Below, one piece after another: positions 1 to 8,265 of a stretch of 35,682 nucleotides of DNA. The notes under the pieces were generated by a model that saw only the letters and a list, made by a program, of their open reading frames with translations, was not told where the DNA came from and ran no database searches. How positions within the stretch are numbered: position 1 is the stretch's first letter; each line of letters begins with the position of its first letter. Source of the stretch: Frankia alni (GTDB lineage: Bacteria > Actinomycetota > Actinomycetes > Frankiales > Frankiaceae); the NCBI GenBank assembly GCA_026225295.1, contig JAMFSN010000054.1:1-35682 (forward strand), read 5' to 3'. The translations under genes and the position numbers were made by a program.

Positions 1-741
1 GAGGCCGGCCAGTACGAGGCCGGCAGCTACGACATTGATGTCGACCGGATCGATCCGGCGGCCGGCGGACGCGGACCGGCCGGCGGCGATGAGCCGTCCG
101 GGTCGGCGGGGCGCCCCCCGGAGCGCGCGTTCGTAGCACCACCCGGCGGCTTGAGCTGGGATCAGACGTTCCTGACGACCGGGCCGGCGGTCATGGCCCG
201 GCCGGGCGACGGGCCGGCGCGGGTCACCGCCGCCGATCCGGCGCACCGGACCGGGTACGGGAAGGGCGGGAACGGGAACGGGAACGGCAGCACCAACGGT
301 GCCCGACCCGTGACCGCCATCGTCCCGGCCGGCGGCCCGAACGGGCACGGTCCCGGTGGGACGAACGGGACGGTTCGGGGTGCCCCGACCGATGACGCCC
401 GTCCGGCCCGCCGGACCGATGACGCCCGTCCGGCCCGGACCGATGATGACGGTCCGGCCCGCCAGACGGCTCACGTTCCGCCCTTCGACGAGATCCCGGC
501 CGGCGGCCGGCCGGCCGGCCGGTCCCGGTCCCGCGCCGACAACCTCCGGGAAATTGTCGGGATCGGTCCGATCATCGAAGGTCGACTCCGCGACCAGGGC
601 ATCACGACGTTCGAGCAGATGGCCTCGCTCGACCCGGACAAGGACGAGACCATCCTCGACGAGCTGGAGACGACCGGCTCGATCAGCATCGCGGACTGGA
701 TCAGCCAGGCCCGTCACCTGCACACGCGCAAGTACGGCTGA
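1..741 (+). CDS. C-terminal part of a helix-hairpin-helix protein (5' partial)
   Basis: The frame is open from base 1, so the start lies upstream of the window; a TTG at 151 is only an internal candidate. The visible 246 residues are mostly low-complexity: acidic, Gly/Pro/Ala-rich, with a GNGNGNG run and tandem TDDARPAR units. The last ~65 residues form a compact domain (NLREIVGIGPIIEGRLRDQG, then FEQMASLDP and an ISIADWISQARHL tail). This matches the helix-hairpin-helix fold of 'predicted 5' DNA nuclease, flap endonuclease-1-like' domains, which in many bacteria hang on the end of membrane or ribosomal-protein-like polypeptides. No membrane segment is visible in this part. The next gene is convergent, 33 bp away. 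The nuclease function is a family label only; no catalytic acidic cluster is visible here, so DNA or protein binding is as likely. Confidence 0.75.
   Translation, partial: EAGQYEAGSYDIDVDRIDPAAGGRGPAGGDEPSGSAGRPPERAFVAPPGGLSWDQTFLTTGPAVMARPGDGPARVTAADPAHRTGYGKGGNGNGNGSTNGARPVTAIVPAGGPNGHGPGGTNGTVRGAPTDDARPARRTDDARPARTDDDGPARQTAHVPPFDEIPAGGRPAGRSRSRADNLREIVGIGPIIEGRLRDQGITTFEQMASLDPDKDETILDELETTGSISIADWISQARHLHTRKYG
387..463 (+). repeat. In-gene tandem repeat (TDDARPAR units)
   Basis: Two near-identical units of about 26 bp (starting near 388 and 414, sharing ACCGATGACGCCCGTCCGGC) are followed by a third, diverged unit ending near 463. They encode TDDARPAR, TDDARPAR and TDDDGPAR in the linker before the HhH domain. 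Slippage in a disordered linker is the likely origin. Confidence 0.7.
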
Positions 742-774
742 CGGTCCCGGGCCGCGCCCGCGGGACCCGCGTGG

Positions 775-1527
775 TCAGCTGACCGAATCGGCGACCACCA
801 CCAGCTCCCGGGCCCGGGCGATGGTGAGTTCCGCGCCGGGATGATGGCCCACCTCCTGCGCGGCGTGGGCATCCGAACCAGGTGCCACCTCGGCGCCGGC
901 GGCGAGAAAACGGGCCACGACGCCCGGCGACGGGCAGCTCCACTTCTCGTTGACGTCGAGGATCGCGCCGGTCCGGGCGGCCTGGGCAGCCAGTTCGTCG
1001 ACGAGCAGCGGATCGACGTCGTCCTCGGACAGCCCGAGTTTGGGCAGAATGCTGAACAGATGGGCGATGACCGGCCGCTCGCACCGGGGCGCGGCGGCGG
1101 CGATCCCGGCGGCGGTCGCCGACATCAGCAGGGCGACGACCTCGTCGGCCGTCACCCGTCCGCTCCACAGATCCTCGGCGATGGCCGCCGGGTCGCACGG
1201 TCCGCCGGGGGCCGGGAAGCGGTGGTCCGCGACCAGGATCCGGTCCAGGTGGGGAAGATCGTCGGGCAGGTCGAGCCGGCCCGAGGCGTCCCACACCTTC
1301 GTCTCGACGCCGGTGTAGACGGCCAGGTCACGGGGGGGACGGACCTGGTCGACCGTCTCGACCAGAGCCGGCACCCAGGTGGTGTCGCGCCGGACGTGGT
1401 CGGTCAGGCAGATCTCGCGCAGGCCGGCCTCCGCGGCGGCGATCACACAGGCCGCCGGGCTGGAGAGCGCGTCGTCGGAGAACGTGGTGTGGACGTGGAC
1501 ATCCTGATGCGGGTCGGGGCCCGTCAT
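775..1527 (-). CDS. PHP-domain phosphoesterase, histidinol-phosphatase-like
   Basis: The 250-residue product has the metal-binding motifs of the PHP family in order: DVHVHTTFSDDA (HxH) at the N-terminus, LTDHVRRD, VETKVWD (Glu ligand), PVIAHL in the middle, and GSDAHAAQEVG near the C-terminus. PHP proteins are mostly trinuclear-metal phosphoesterases such as histidinol-phosphate phosphatase; the closest general group is the HisK/YcdX-like stand-alone enzymes. It is probably cytoplasmic, as no signal peptide is seen. Its ATG overlaps the stop of the upstream ATP-grasp gene in an ATGA, so the two are translationally coupled. No histidine genes are nearby, which argues against a dedicated histidine role; the natural substrate is unknown and may be a product of the ATP-grasp enzyme. 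Confidence 0.85.
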   Translation of the reverse strand: MTGPDPHQDVHVHTTFSDDALSSPAACVIAAAEAGLREICLTDHVRRDTTWVPALVETVDQVRPPRDLAVYTGVETKVWDASGRLDLPDDLPHLDRILVADHRFPAPGGPCDPAAIAEDLWSGRVTADEVVALLMSATAAGIAAAAPRCERPVIAHLFSILPKLGLSEDDVDPLLVDELAAQAARTGAILDVNEKWSCPSPGVVARFLAAGAEVAPGSDAHAAQEVGHHPGAELTIARARELVVVADSVS

Positions 1528-2795
1528 CGCCGGCCACCGGCCCGGACCCCGTCGCGGTCACCCGTCCGGCCGCCGTTCGACCCGGCATCCGGCTCCCCGT
1601 TCGACCCGTTCGACGCGGCCGGTTCGGACCCGTTCGACCCGGCCGCGGCCCGCGGGTCCCCGCCGACCGCCGGGACCGCGTCGAACGCATCCAGCGCGAC
1701 GACCACGTCCTCCCAGTGGCGGACCATCGCCACGTCCTCGAACGGCAGCGCGTCGGCGGGCCGACCGGGGGGCAGCCCCGACACCTCGCCGGTCAGCAGA
1801 CCGTCCAGGGCGAGGACCGGCATGTCGACCCCCGCCGCCACGGTGAGCGGCATCGTTCCCGGAAAGCGCGGATTGATCTCCAGCAGCCGGGGCTGGCCGT
1901 TGACGTCCCGCCGGCACTGGACGTTGGCCACCCAGGTCAGGCCGATCGTTTCGGCGGCCAGGCGGCCGAACTGTTCCAGCTCCGGATCATGCAGGGTCCG
2001 GCCGGCCACCGACACGCCCGAATCGGTCTTCATCCGCTCCCGTGGAACGACGGCCCGGACCGCCCCGTCGCCGTCGGACAACACGTCGATCGAGTACTCC
2101 GCCCCCGGCAGGTATTCCTGCAGCATCAGCCCGGCGTAGCGCGGCAGCCGGCGCAGTTCGTCCGGTTCGCGCAGCAGCCGGACCCCCCGGCTACCCGAAC
2201 CGGCGCGGGGCTTCACGACCCGCGGTGGCCCGGCCCACTCGTCCGGCTTGAAGGAGCCATCCACGTCGGCGGTCGCGGGCACCGGAATGCCGGCCGCCGC
2301 GCAGTGGCGCACCAGGCGCAGCTTGTCGGCGCACACGGCCAGGGTCTCCTCGGAGGCCAGCAGGAGCCGGACGCCGGACCGGGTGAAATCGTCGCGTACC
2401 CGGGCCAGCGGGAGCAGCTCGGTGTCGACGGTCGGCACCACCACGTCGACCCCGGCCACCGTGCACAGGAACGCGACCGCCCCGGCGAAGCCGAGGTCGT
2501 CCCCGGGCGGCAGCAGGAAGCGGCGTTCGGCCGGGACCAGGAACAACCCGGCCGCCAGCGGGTCGATGTCGGCCGCCACCACCTCGGCACTCCCGGTCTC
2601 GGTCAGGCGCCGGACCAGGGCCACGGCGGCCGGACCACCCGCCCCCGTGACCAGGACCCGGGGGGCGGTTCGACCACCCCCGGCCCGGTGACCCGCGGCG
2701 GGCCGCCGCCGGTCCCGATTCCTCTCGGGGCCGGCTGCCGCGCCGCCCGCCCGACTGTTCCGCGGCCGGCCCGGAAGTCTTTCGTCACTGCTCAC
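1524..2795 (-). CDS. ATP-grasp family ligase (carbamoyl-phosphate-synthase-large/PylC-like)
   Basis: The 423-residue product opens (GTG start) with ~45 basic, low-complexity residues. A Rossmann-like pre-ATP-grasp domain follows (RVLVTGAGGPAAVALVRRL, then VVAADIDPLAAGL and VVVPTVDTELLPL). The ATP-grasp domain then shows PPRVVKPRAGSGSRGV (nucleotide-binding Lys and Gly loop), LMLQEYLPGAEYSIDV, and the Mg-binding ending LLEINPRFPGTMPLTVAAG. Such enzymes form acyl-phosphate intermediates and ligate an amine or amino acid to a carboxylate. The last ~45 residues are a Gly/Asn/Ser-rich repeat tail (SNGS, SNGSNG, GSNGG) that looks disordered. The stop overlaps the PHP gene start by ATGA. The substrate is not predictable. 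The real start may be later, since the first 45 residues are outside the conserved fold. Confidence 0.85.
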   Translation of the reverse strand: MSSDERLPGRPRNSRAGGAAAGPERNRDRRRPAAGHRAGGGRTAPRVLVTGAGGPAAVALVRRLTETGSAEVVAADIDPLAAGLFLVPAERRFLLPPGDDLGFAGAVAFLCTVAGVDVVVPTVDTELLPLARVRDDFTRSGVRLLLASEETLAVCADKLRLVRHCAAAGIPVPATADVDGSFKPDEWAGPPRVVKPRAGSGSRGVRLLREPDELRRLPRYAGLMLQEYLPGAEYSIDVLSDGDGAVRAVVPRERMKTDSGVSVAGRTLHDPELEQFGRLAAETIGLTWVANVQCRRDVNGQPRLLEINPRFPGTMPLTVAAGVDMPVLALDGLLTGEVSGLPPGRPADALPFEDVAMVRHWEDVVVALDAFDAVPAVGGDPRAAAGSNGSEPAASNGSNGEPDAGSNGGRTGDRDGVRAGGRR

Positions 2796-2847
2796 ACTCG
2801 TCTAACTACCCATGGTTGGTGGTCGTCTCCCACCCAACCGGTGAGGA

Positions 2848-4356
2848 TCAGCGCGCGTCGGGGTCTTCCGACCGTGGCCGCGGGGGGCCGTCGGGCTGTT
2901 CGTAACCGCCTTCGTACCCGTCGTGGTCCTCGTCGGGATCCTCCGGGAACCCGTCGCCGGACTCCAACAGACGATCGTCGGCACGGAGATCGTCGGTCCG
3001 GTAAGGCCCGGACCGGTCGGTGTCCCGAAGCGGGTCCCGCCCCGCGGCATCCTCGTCGAGGCCCAGCTCCCCGGGGGTGCCGCGCCCGGCTCCGCGCTCG
3101 AGGTAGGCCGGCAGCGCCACCCGGTCCGACACGATCTCCACCAGGGCGTCGGCACCCGCCGCGACGACCGCCATCAGGGTCTGCTGGTCGGGCGACAGGG
3201 GTCCGGCGACCCCGTCGCGCAACAGTCCGACGTAGCTGACCACCGAGGCGAGCGGGGCCCGCAGGTCACGGGCCAGCATGGTCACGCCCCGGCCGTCACC
3301 GCGGGGGGTGGCCACCACCGGCTCCGGGTCGACCGGGCGGACCACCCGGCCGCCCCGGACGTCGGCGGTCGACGGGGTCGGGCCGCCCAGCCGGCCGTCG
3401 TAGGGCACCATCCCGGCGGCGATGAGTCCCTCGGTCTCGGCCTCCAGGATCCGCCGTTCGGTCACATCGACGTAGATCCACAGGTGGCCGCGGTACGCGC
3501 CGCCTTCGGAGACCGGGATGTGGCTGCGCTCGAAGACCCGCCCGTCGGCCAGCATGACCTCTTCGCGCATCACCGCGGCCCGCCGCCGCAGCAGCGTGTC
3601 GAGGCGGCTGGCGAAGCCGGCCGGGTCGTCGACCAGGCCCGGCATGGGTCGGGCCAGCATGGTGCAGTCGCTGCCGATCAGGTCGGCCGGCTCCACCGAC
3701 AACTCGAACGTGTCGCAGAACGCCTCGTTCACCGCGATGACGCGGCGGTCGCCGTCGGCCACCAGGATCGGGAACGGCAGGGCGGAGATCAGCAGCGTGA
3801 ACCGCTCGTCGCGTTCCCGGCCGCCCTGCTCGACCCGGCGCAGCTCGGTGAACATGCAGCCGCAGGGATCCTGGGTCGCCGACCCGTGGAACGTGCGCGG
3901 TTCGACGGTCGCGCGGGGCTCGGGGGCCGCCCGCGGGTCGACGACGCCGCCCCGGGTGACCGGCGACGCGGCGGCGGGCAGCAGCGCCAGCGTGCCGACG
4001 AATCCGGTCCGGCCGCGGCGCCCGGGCGCCGCCACCGCGTGCATGTGGACCCGGGCGATCCGGCCGTCCGGGCGGACGAGCCGCAGCCGCATGTGCAGGT
4101 CCTCGCCAGTGGTCACGCAGCGTCGCCACCGATCGACGACGCCGGCCAGATCATCGGGATGCAGGGCTCGTTCCCAGCCCCACCCCAGAGCGTCCGGTCC
4201 GGAGATTCCGGTCAGGTCGGACCACCGTTTGTTGACAGATATGTACCGTCCTGCCGCATCGGTGGAAAACAGCGGGACGGGTGCATGGTCCGCGACATCG
4301 AGGAACATCGGGCCGCCCGAGGAATCGGGCCTGCCCGGGGTATCCGGTTCGTCCAT
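2848..4356 (-). CDS. Double-PAS sensor protein with degenerate histidine-kinase H-box
   Basis: The 502-residue product starts MDEPDTPGRP. PAS domain 1 covers about residues 20-130 (VPLFSTDAAGRYISVNKRWSDLTGISG) and PAS 2 about 185-315 (PFPILVADGDRRVIAVNEAF, ending IYVDVTERRILEAE). Around residue 358 comes TMLARDLRAPLASVVSYVGL, which aligns with the HisKA H-box (HELRTPL) but has Arg363 where the phospho-accepting His should be. About 45 residues of a second helix follow, and then an acidic Asp/Glu-rich tail of ~70 residues. There are no N, G1, F or G2 boxes, so no ATPase domain. It therefore cannot be a normal kinase; a signal-binding dimer that acts through protein contacts is the likeliest role. 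There is no transmembrane segment, so it is cytoplasmic. It is transcribed away from the tad cluster across a 0.7 kb spacer, which may indicate co-regulation. Confidence 0.8.
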   Translation of the reverse strand: MDEPDTPGRPDSSGGPMFLDVADHAPVPLFSTDAAGRYISVNKRWSDLTGISGPDALGWGWERALHPDDLAGVVDRWRRCVTTGEDLHMRLRLVRPDGRIARVHMHAVAAPGRRGRTGFVGTLALLPAAASPVTRGGVVDPRAAPEPRATVEPRTFHGSATQDPCGCMFTELRRVEQGGRERDERFTLLISALPFPILVADGDRRVIAVNEAFCDTFELSVEPADLIGSDCTMLARPMPGLVDDPAGFASRLDTLLRRRAAVMREEVMLADGRVFERSHIPVSEGGAYRGHLWIYVDVTERRILEAETEGLIAAGMVPYDGRLGGPTPSTADVRGGRVVRPVDPEPVVATPRGDGRGVTMLARDLRAPLASVVSYVGLLRDGVAGPLSPDQQTLMAVVAAGADALVEIVSDRVALPAYLERGAGRGTPGELGLDEDAAGRDPLRDTDRSGPYRTDDLRADDRLLESGDGFPEDPDEDHDGYEGGYEQPDGPPRPRSEDPDAR

Positions 4357-5065
4357 CGACCGTGCCCTCGCAACTCGTGGTCCGGCATGTGGCCGCTAGG
4401 CCGGTGGCCGGGCGGGCCGGCCCCCCATGGCGGTAATAATGCAGGTCAGCGCTTCAGAAGTCACGCGGCGTGAGCGCGGGTGAAAGGCATCCGGAATTAT
4501 TGGTGGCCGCATTGTCCCGGCAAACGCCGGGGTAGCCCGAAAAGCCGTCCACGTTACTTTGCGGTATTCCGACGTTCCCGATCCGGGCGCGCCTATTGGG
4601 TGGCCCGCGGGCACCTTGGGGTGATTGGCACGGCTCGGGTGCGCGTCGGTGGCGGTGGGGAGGGCGTCGGCGGGCGGTCGACGAACGGCGGGTGATCGGC
4701 CCCGGCCCGGGCCACCCCGACCGTGGTCGGCGCCCCAGCTCCGGTTACCCGCAGTTGTCATGGCGATGGGGTAGACGAGCTATTGGCGACCCCGGCGCGG
4801 CGTGTCGGGCAGCGGGGAGCACGATGGAGGCCGAACGGGAGCGAAACAGTGTTGTGGTTACATTGTTGGTGATTTATGCCCGACCTGGGTCTTGATGAAG
4901 TGTGGCGCGGTTCCTACCCTTCGTTCGGTGTCGACGGTGAATCGACCGGTGGCGGTGCCGTTTCGCCCTCTCCGGGCAGTTTCTCCGAGCGGGCGGCGCG
5001 GCGCGGGGGCGTTCCTGGCGCTGCCGGGTCCGCGACGGGCCTGACCTGCGAGACGAGGAGTTGGT
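4357..5065. other. 709-bp divergent intergenic region (PAS gene / tad operon)
   Basis: No convincing gene is seen. It is less GC-rich than the flanking genes, with several AT-rich patches (near 4430-4445, 4495-4515, 4555-4570 and 4850-4880) where promoters for the PAS gene (minus) and the tad operon (plus) would be expected. A perfect 6-bp hairpin lies at 4516-4531 (CCCGGC, AAAC loop, GCCGGG). On the minus strand it sits in the PAS gene leader, just after CGCAAAG and a GGGCTACC segment. This resembles parts of the class-I cyclic-di-GMP riboswitch, but the first half of that aptamer is not found. The ORFs that cross the region have no recognisable protein features. Confidence 0.5.
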
Positions 5066-6352
5066 GTGGCCGGGCGGGGGAGCTGGACGGACGCGACCAC
5101 CCTTGTTGAGGGTGAGGTCCGGGAGCTGGTCCGTCGGCGCGGTATCGACCCCGGTCGCGACCCGGCGGTGGTGCGGCACCTCGTCGACGAGGTGATTGCC
5201 GATTACGAGGAACGCACGCTCACGAGCGATCTGCCGGGTATCGCCGACCGCGAGGTCACCGCCCGGATGGTTTATGACGCGGTCGCCGGATTCGGGCCGC
5301 TCCAGCAACATCTCGACGACCCGACCATCGAAGAGATCTGGATCAACGCCCCCGGCCGGGTGTTCGTCGCCCGGCGCGGCCGCAGCGAGTTGACCAACAC
5401 GATCCTGACCAGCGACCAGGTCGCCGACCTGGTCGAACGGATGCTGAAGTCGTCCGGCCGGCGGGTCGACCTGTCCACCCCGTTCGTCGACGCGATGCTG
5501 CCCGACGGGTCCCGGCTGCACGTCGTCATCCCCGATGTCACCCGCCAGCACTGGTCGGTGAACATCCGCAAGTTCGTGCTGTCCGCGTCGAGCATGGACG
5601 AGCTGATCGCCTACGGGACGATCCCGCCCGACGCGGCGCGGTTCCTGGAGGCATCGGTCGCCTCCGGGCTCAACGTCATCGTCGCGGGCGGAACCCAGGC
5701 CGGGAAGACGACGTTCCTCAACTGCCTGGCCTCCGCGATCCCGGGCCGGGAACGGGTCGTGTCCTGCGAGGAGGTCTTCGAACTCAAGCTCGGCCTGCCC
5801 GACTGGGTGGCGATGCAGACCCGCCAGCCCAATCTGGAAGGCAACGGGGAGATCCGGCTGCGGCGACTGGTCAAAGAGGCGCTGCGGATGCGGCCCGACC
5901 GCCTGATCGTCGGCGAGGTGCGGCAGGAGGAAGCGCTCGACCTGCTGATCGCGTTGAACTCGGGCCTGCCCGGGATGTGCAGCCTGCACGCCAACTCGGC
6001 CCGGGAAGCCATCACCAAGCTGTGCACGCTGCCGCTGCTGGCCGGCGAGAACGTCAGCCACAACTTCGTCGTGCCGACCGTCGCGGCCAGCGTCGACCTC
6101 GTCGTCCACCTGTCCAAGGAAGCGGCCGGCCGTCGGCGGGTGACCGAGATCGTCGCGGTTCCGGGCCGGACCGAGGGAGACGTCATCGAGGTTGCCCAGA
6201 TCTACCGCCGGTTCGGCGACGACCTGGTCCGCGCGGACGGCTACCCGCCGCACGCCGACCGGTACACCCGGGCCGGGTACGACCTGCCCACCCTGCTCAA
6301 CCCGGGCCAGGCGACCGGGGACCGTTTCTTCGCCGAGCTGACGGACCGCTGA
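5066..6352 (+). CDS. tadA: Tad pilus secretion ATPase TadA (CpaF/VirB11 family)
   Basis: This 428-residue type II/IV secretion ATPase powers assembly of Flp/Tad pili on the cytoplasmic side. It has the usual N-terminal domain (FGPLQQHLDDPTIEEIWINA, about 76-95), then Walker A GGTQAGKT at 208-215, an Asp-box-like VSCEEVFELKL, Walker B-like DRLIVGEVR around 278-286, and the His box CSLHANS around 305-311. The GTG start at 5066 is preceded by GAGGAG at 5055-5060, a good Shine-Dalgarno. The stop overlaps the tadB ATG by one base (TGATG). It is the first gene of a seven-gene run to 9858. No tadZ (CpaE-like localisation ATPase) or cpaB lies upstream. Confidence 0.93.
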   Translation: MAGRGSWTDATTLVEGEVRELVRRRGIDPGRDPAVVRHLVDEVIADYEERTLTSDLPGIADREVTARMVYDAVAGFGPLQQHLDDPTIEEIWINAPGRVFVARRGRSELTNTILTSDQVADLVERMLKSSGRRVDLSTPFVDAMLPDGSRLHVVIPDVTRQHWSVNIRKFVLSASSMDELIAYGTIPPDAARFLEASVASGLNVIVAGGTQAGKTTFLNCLASAIPGRERVVSCEEVFELKLGLPDWVAMQTRQPNLEGNGEIRLRRLVKEALRMRPDRLIVGEVRQEEALDLLIALNSGLPGMCSLHANSAREAITKLCTLPLLAGENVSHNFVVPTVAASVDLVVHLSKEAAGRRRVTEIVAVPGRTEGDVIEVAQIYRRFGDDLVRADGYPPHADRYTRAGYDLPTLLNPGQATGDRFFAELTDR

Positions 6353-7263
6353 TGGGCATCTTCGTCGGGCTGCTGGCCGGTCTCGGGCTGTTCCTCATCG
6401 TCGCCAGCGGACGCCCGCGGCCCCCCCGTCAAAGCCGCGTCGAACCCGACTGGCACCGGCGGACCCGCGAGCTGCTGGCCCAGGGGGGCACCCCGGGGGT
6501 CAACCCCGAGCAGCTCATCGCGATCAGCATCGGGGTGGGCGTCGTCGTCGCCACCATCGTGCTGGCCGCCTCGTCGACCTGGTCGCTGGCCGGGGCGTTC
6601 GGCGTCTTCGCGGCGCTCGGGCCGCGCGCGGTCGTCGTCCGGCGGGCCCGACAGCGGACCCACGACCTGCGCGAACTGTGGCCCGACGTGGTCGACAACC
6701 TGGGCAGCGCGGTCCGGGCCGGTATGTCCCTTCCCGAGGGGGTTGCCTCCCTCACCGTGCGCGGACCGGTGCCGTTGCGCCCGGCCTTCGCCCGCTTCGG
6801 GGAGGACTACCGGGCCACCGGCTCCTTCTCGACCTGTCTGGACCGCCTGGCCGACGATCTGGCCGACCCGGTCGCCGACCGCATCATCGAGTCCCTCCGG
6901 CTGGCCCGCGAGGTCGGCGGGACCGATCTCGGCCGGCTGCTGCGCACGCTGTCCCAGTTCCTGCGGGAGGACGCCCGGGTCCGCGCGGAGCTGGAGGCCC
7001 GCCAGAGCTGGACGGTCAACGCGGCCCGGCTCGCGCTCGCCGCGCCCTGGCTCGTCCTGCTGCTGCTGGCCACCCGCACGTCCACGATCCGCGCCTACGA
7101 CCAACCGACCGGGGTGGTGATCCTCGTCGTCGGCGGAATCGTGTCCAGCGCGGCCTACCTGCTGATGAAGCGGATCGGTCGCCTTCCCGAGGAACGCCGG
7201 GTCCGGGCCGGAGTGGACGCCCGAGTGGACGCCGGAGCGGGCCCCCGGATGGGCGTCGGATGA
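6352..7263 (+). CDS. tadB: Tad pilus inner-membrane platform protein TadB
   Basis: The 303-residue protein has the TadB/GspF layout: an N-terminal membrane helix (GIFVGLLAGLGLFLIVAS), a second hydrophobic block (LIAISIGVGVVVATIVLAA, then a short loop), a cytoplasmic GspF-type domain with LWPDVVDNLGSAVRAGMSLP and the IIESLRLAREVGGTDLGRLL helix, and a C-terminal pair of membrane helices (ARLALAAPWLVLLLLATRTS and GVVILVVGGIVSSAAYLLM). It forms the platform on which TadA acts. It starts in the tadA stop codon and ends in an ATGA overlap with tadC, so translation is coupled. The last 20 residues repeat ARVDAG-like units and are probably disordered. Confidence 0.9.
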   Translation: MGIFVGLLAGLGLFLIVASGRPRPPRQSRVEPDWHRRTRELLAQGGTPGVNPEQLIAISIGVGVVVATIVLAASSTWSLAGAFGVFAALGPRAVVVRRARQRTHDLRELWPDVVDNLGSAVRAGMSLPEGVASLTVRGPVPLRPAFARFGEDYRATGSFSTCLDRLADDLADPVADRIIESLRLAREVGGTDLGRLLRTLSQFLREDARVRAELEARQSWTVNAARLALAAPWLVLLLLATRTSTIRAYDQPTGVVILVVGGIVSSAAYLLMKRIGRLPEERRVRAGVDARVDAGAGPRMGVG

Positions 7264-8243
7264 GTCCGTCGGCCCAGGGCGCGCTGCTCGGCCTGCTGGG
7301 GGGCGTCGGGCTCGCCACCGTCGTGTTCCGGTCGCCCAAGGCCCGCCGGATCCGGCTCGCCGACCGGGTGGACCCGTACCTGCGGGACGCGGCGTCGCCG
7401 TCGCGGCTCCTGGCCGACCGGCCGCGGGCCGGGGCGCGGGCCGGCGGAGGGGACGGCCCGGCGTTCGGCGCCGGGGCGTTCGGCGCGTTCGAGGCGCTGC
7501 TGCGGCCCTCGATCCGGCACGCGGCCCGCCGGCTCGACCGGTTCCTCGGGGGCCGGGCGGCGCTGCTGCGCCGGCTCGAGCAGGCCGGCGGCCGGACGTC
7601 GATCGAGGAGTTCCGGATCCAGCAGGTCGTCTGCGCGGTGACCGGCGGCCTGATCGGGGCGGCGTTGCTGGCCGGCCGCGCCCTGCTCGGGGTCGGCCCG
7701 CCGGCCATCGTCGACGTGGCGCTCGTCGTGGCCGGGGTGGCCGGCGGGATCGTCGGCCGGGACTGGTGGCTGTCGCGCGCGATCCTGGCCCGCCAGGAAA
7801 CCATGCTCACCGAGTTCCCGACCGTCGCGGAGCTCCTGGCGCTGGCCGTCGCGGCCGGGGAGAGCCCGATCGGAGCGTTGGAGCGGGTGACCCGGTTGTC
7901 CGGCGGAGAGCTGGGCCGGGAGCTGTCGCTGGCCCTGGCCGACGCCCGGGCGGGCGCCAACCTGGTCGATGCCCTGGCCGGCATCGCCGACCGGACCACG
8001 CTGGTTCCCCTGGTCCGCTTCGTCGACGGACTGTCGGTCGCGATCGAGCGGGGCACGCCGCTCGCGGACGTCCTGCGGGCCCAGGCGGTCGACGTCCGGG
8101 AGGCCGGGAAGCGTCAGCTGCTCGAGGCCGGCGGGCGCAAGGAGATCGCGATGATGGTGCCCGTCGTTTTCCTGGTCCTCCCGATGACCGTGGTGTTCGC
8201 CTTTTATCCGGCGCTCGTCAGCCTGACCCTCAACGCCCAGTAG
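7260..8243 (+). CDS. tadC: Tad pilus inner-membrane platform protein TadC
   Basis: The 327-residue second platform protein of the Tad system is the usual partner of TadB. A short N-terminal hydrophobic segment (AQGALLGLLGGVGLATVVF) is followed by a Gly/Ala/Arg-rich variable linker and two central helices (VTGGLIGAALLAGRALLG, IVDVALVVAGVAGGIVG). The GspF-type domain then reads TEFPTVAELLALAVAAGESP and VRFVDGLSVAIERGTPLADV, and a C-terminal helix MMVPVVFLVLPMTVVFAFYP ends the protein. The ATG overlaps the tadB stop as ATGA. The next gene, a small pilin, starts 22 bp downstream behind its own ribosome-binding site. Confidence 0.9.
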   Translation: MSPSAQGALLGLLGGVGLATVVFRSPKARRIRLADRVDPYLRDAASPSRLLADRPRAGARAGGGDGPAFGAGAFGAFEALLRPSIRHAARRLDRFLGGRAALLRRLEQAGGRTSIEEFRIQQVVCAVTGGLIGAALLAGRALLGVGPPAIVDVALVVAGVAGGIVGRDWWLSRAILARQETMLTEFPTVAELLALAVAAGESPIGALERVTRLSGGELGRELSLALADARAGANLVDALAGIADRTTLVPLVRFVDGLSVAIERGTPLADVLRAQAVDVREAGKRQLLEAGGRKEIAMMVPVVFLVLPMTVVFAFYPALVSLTLNAQ

Positions 8244-8265
8244 TCCAGCAAAGGGGTTTTTCGCC

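Noticed and set aside
4516-4640. Class-I cyclic-di-GMP riboswitch
   Set aside because: Only the 3' half words are similar; the conserved GGCAAACC hairpin is missing, so only a hairpin is reported.
4396-4761. 121-residue minus-strand ORF
   Set aside because: No motif, odd composition, and it covers the promoter region between divergent genes.
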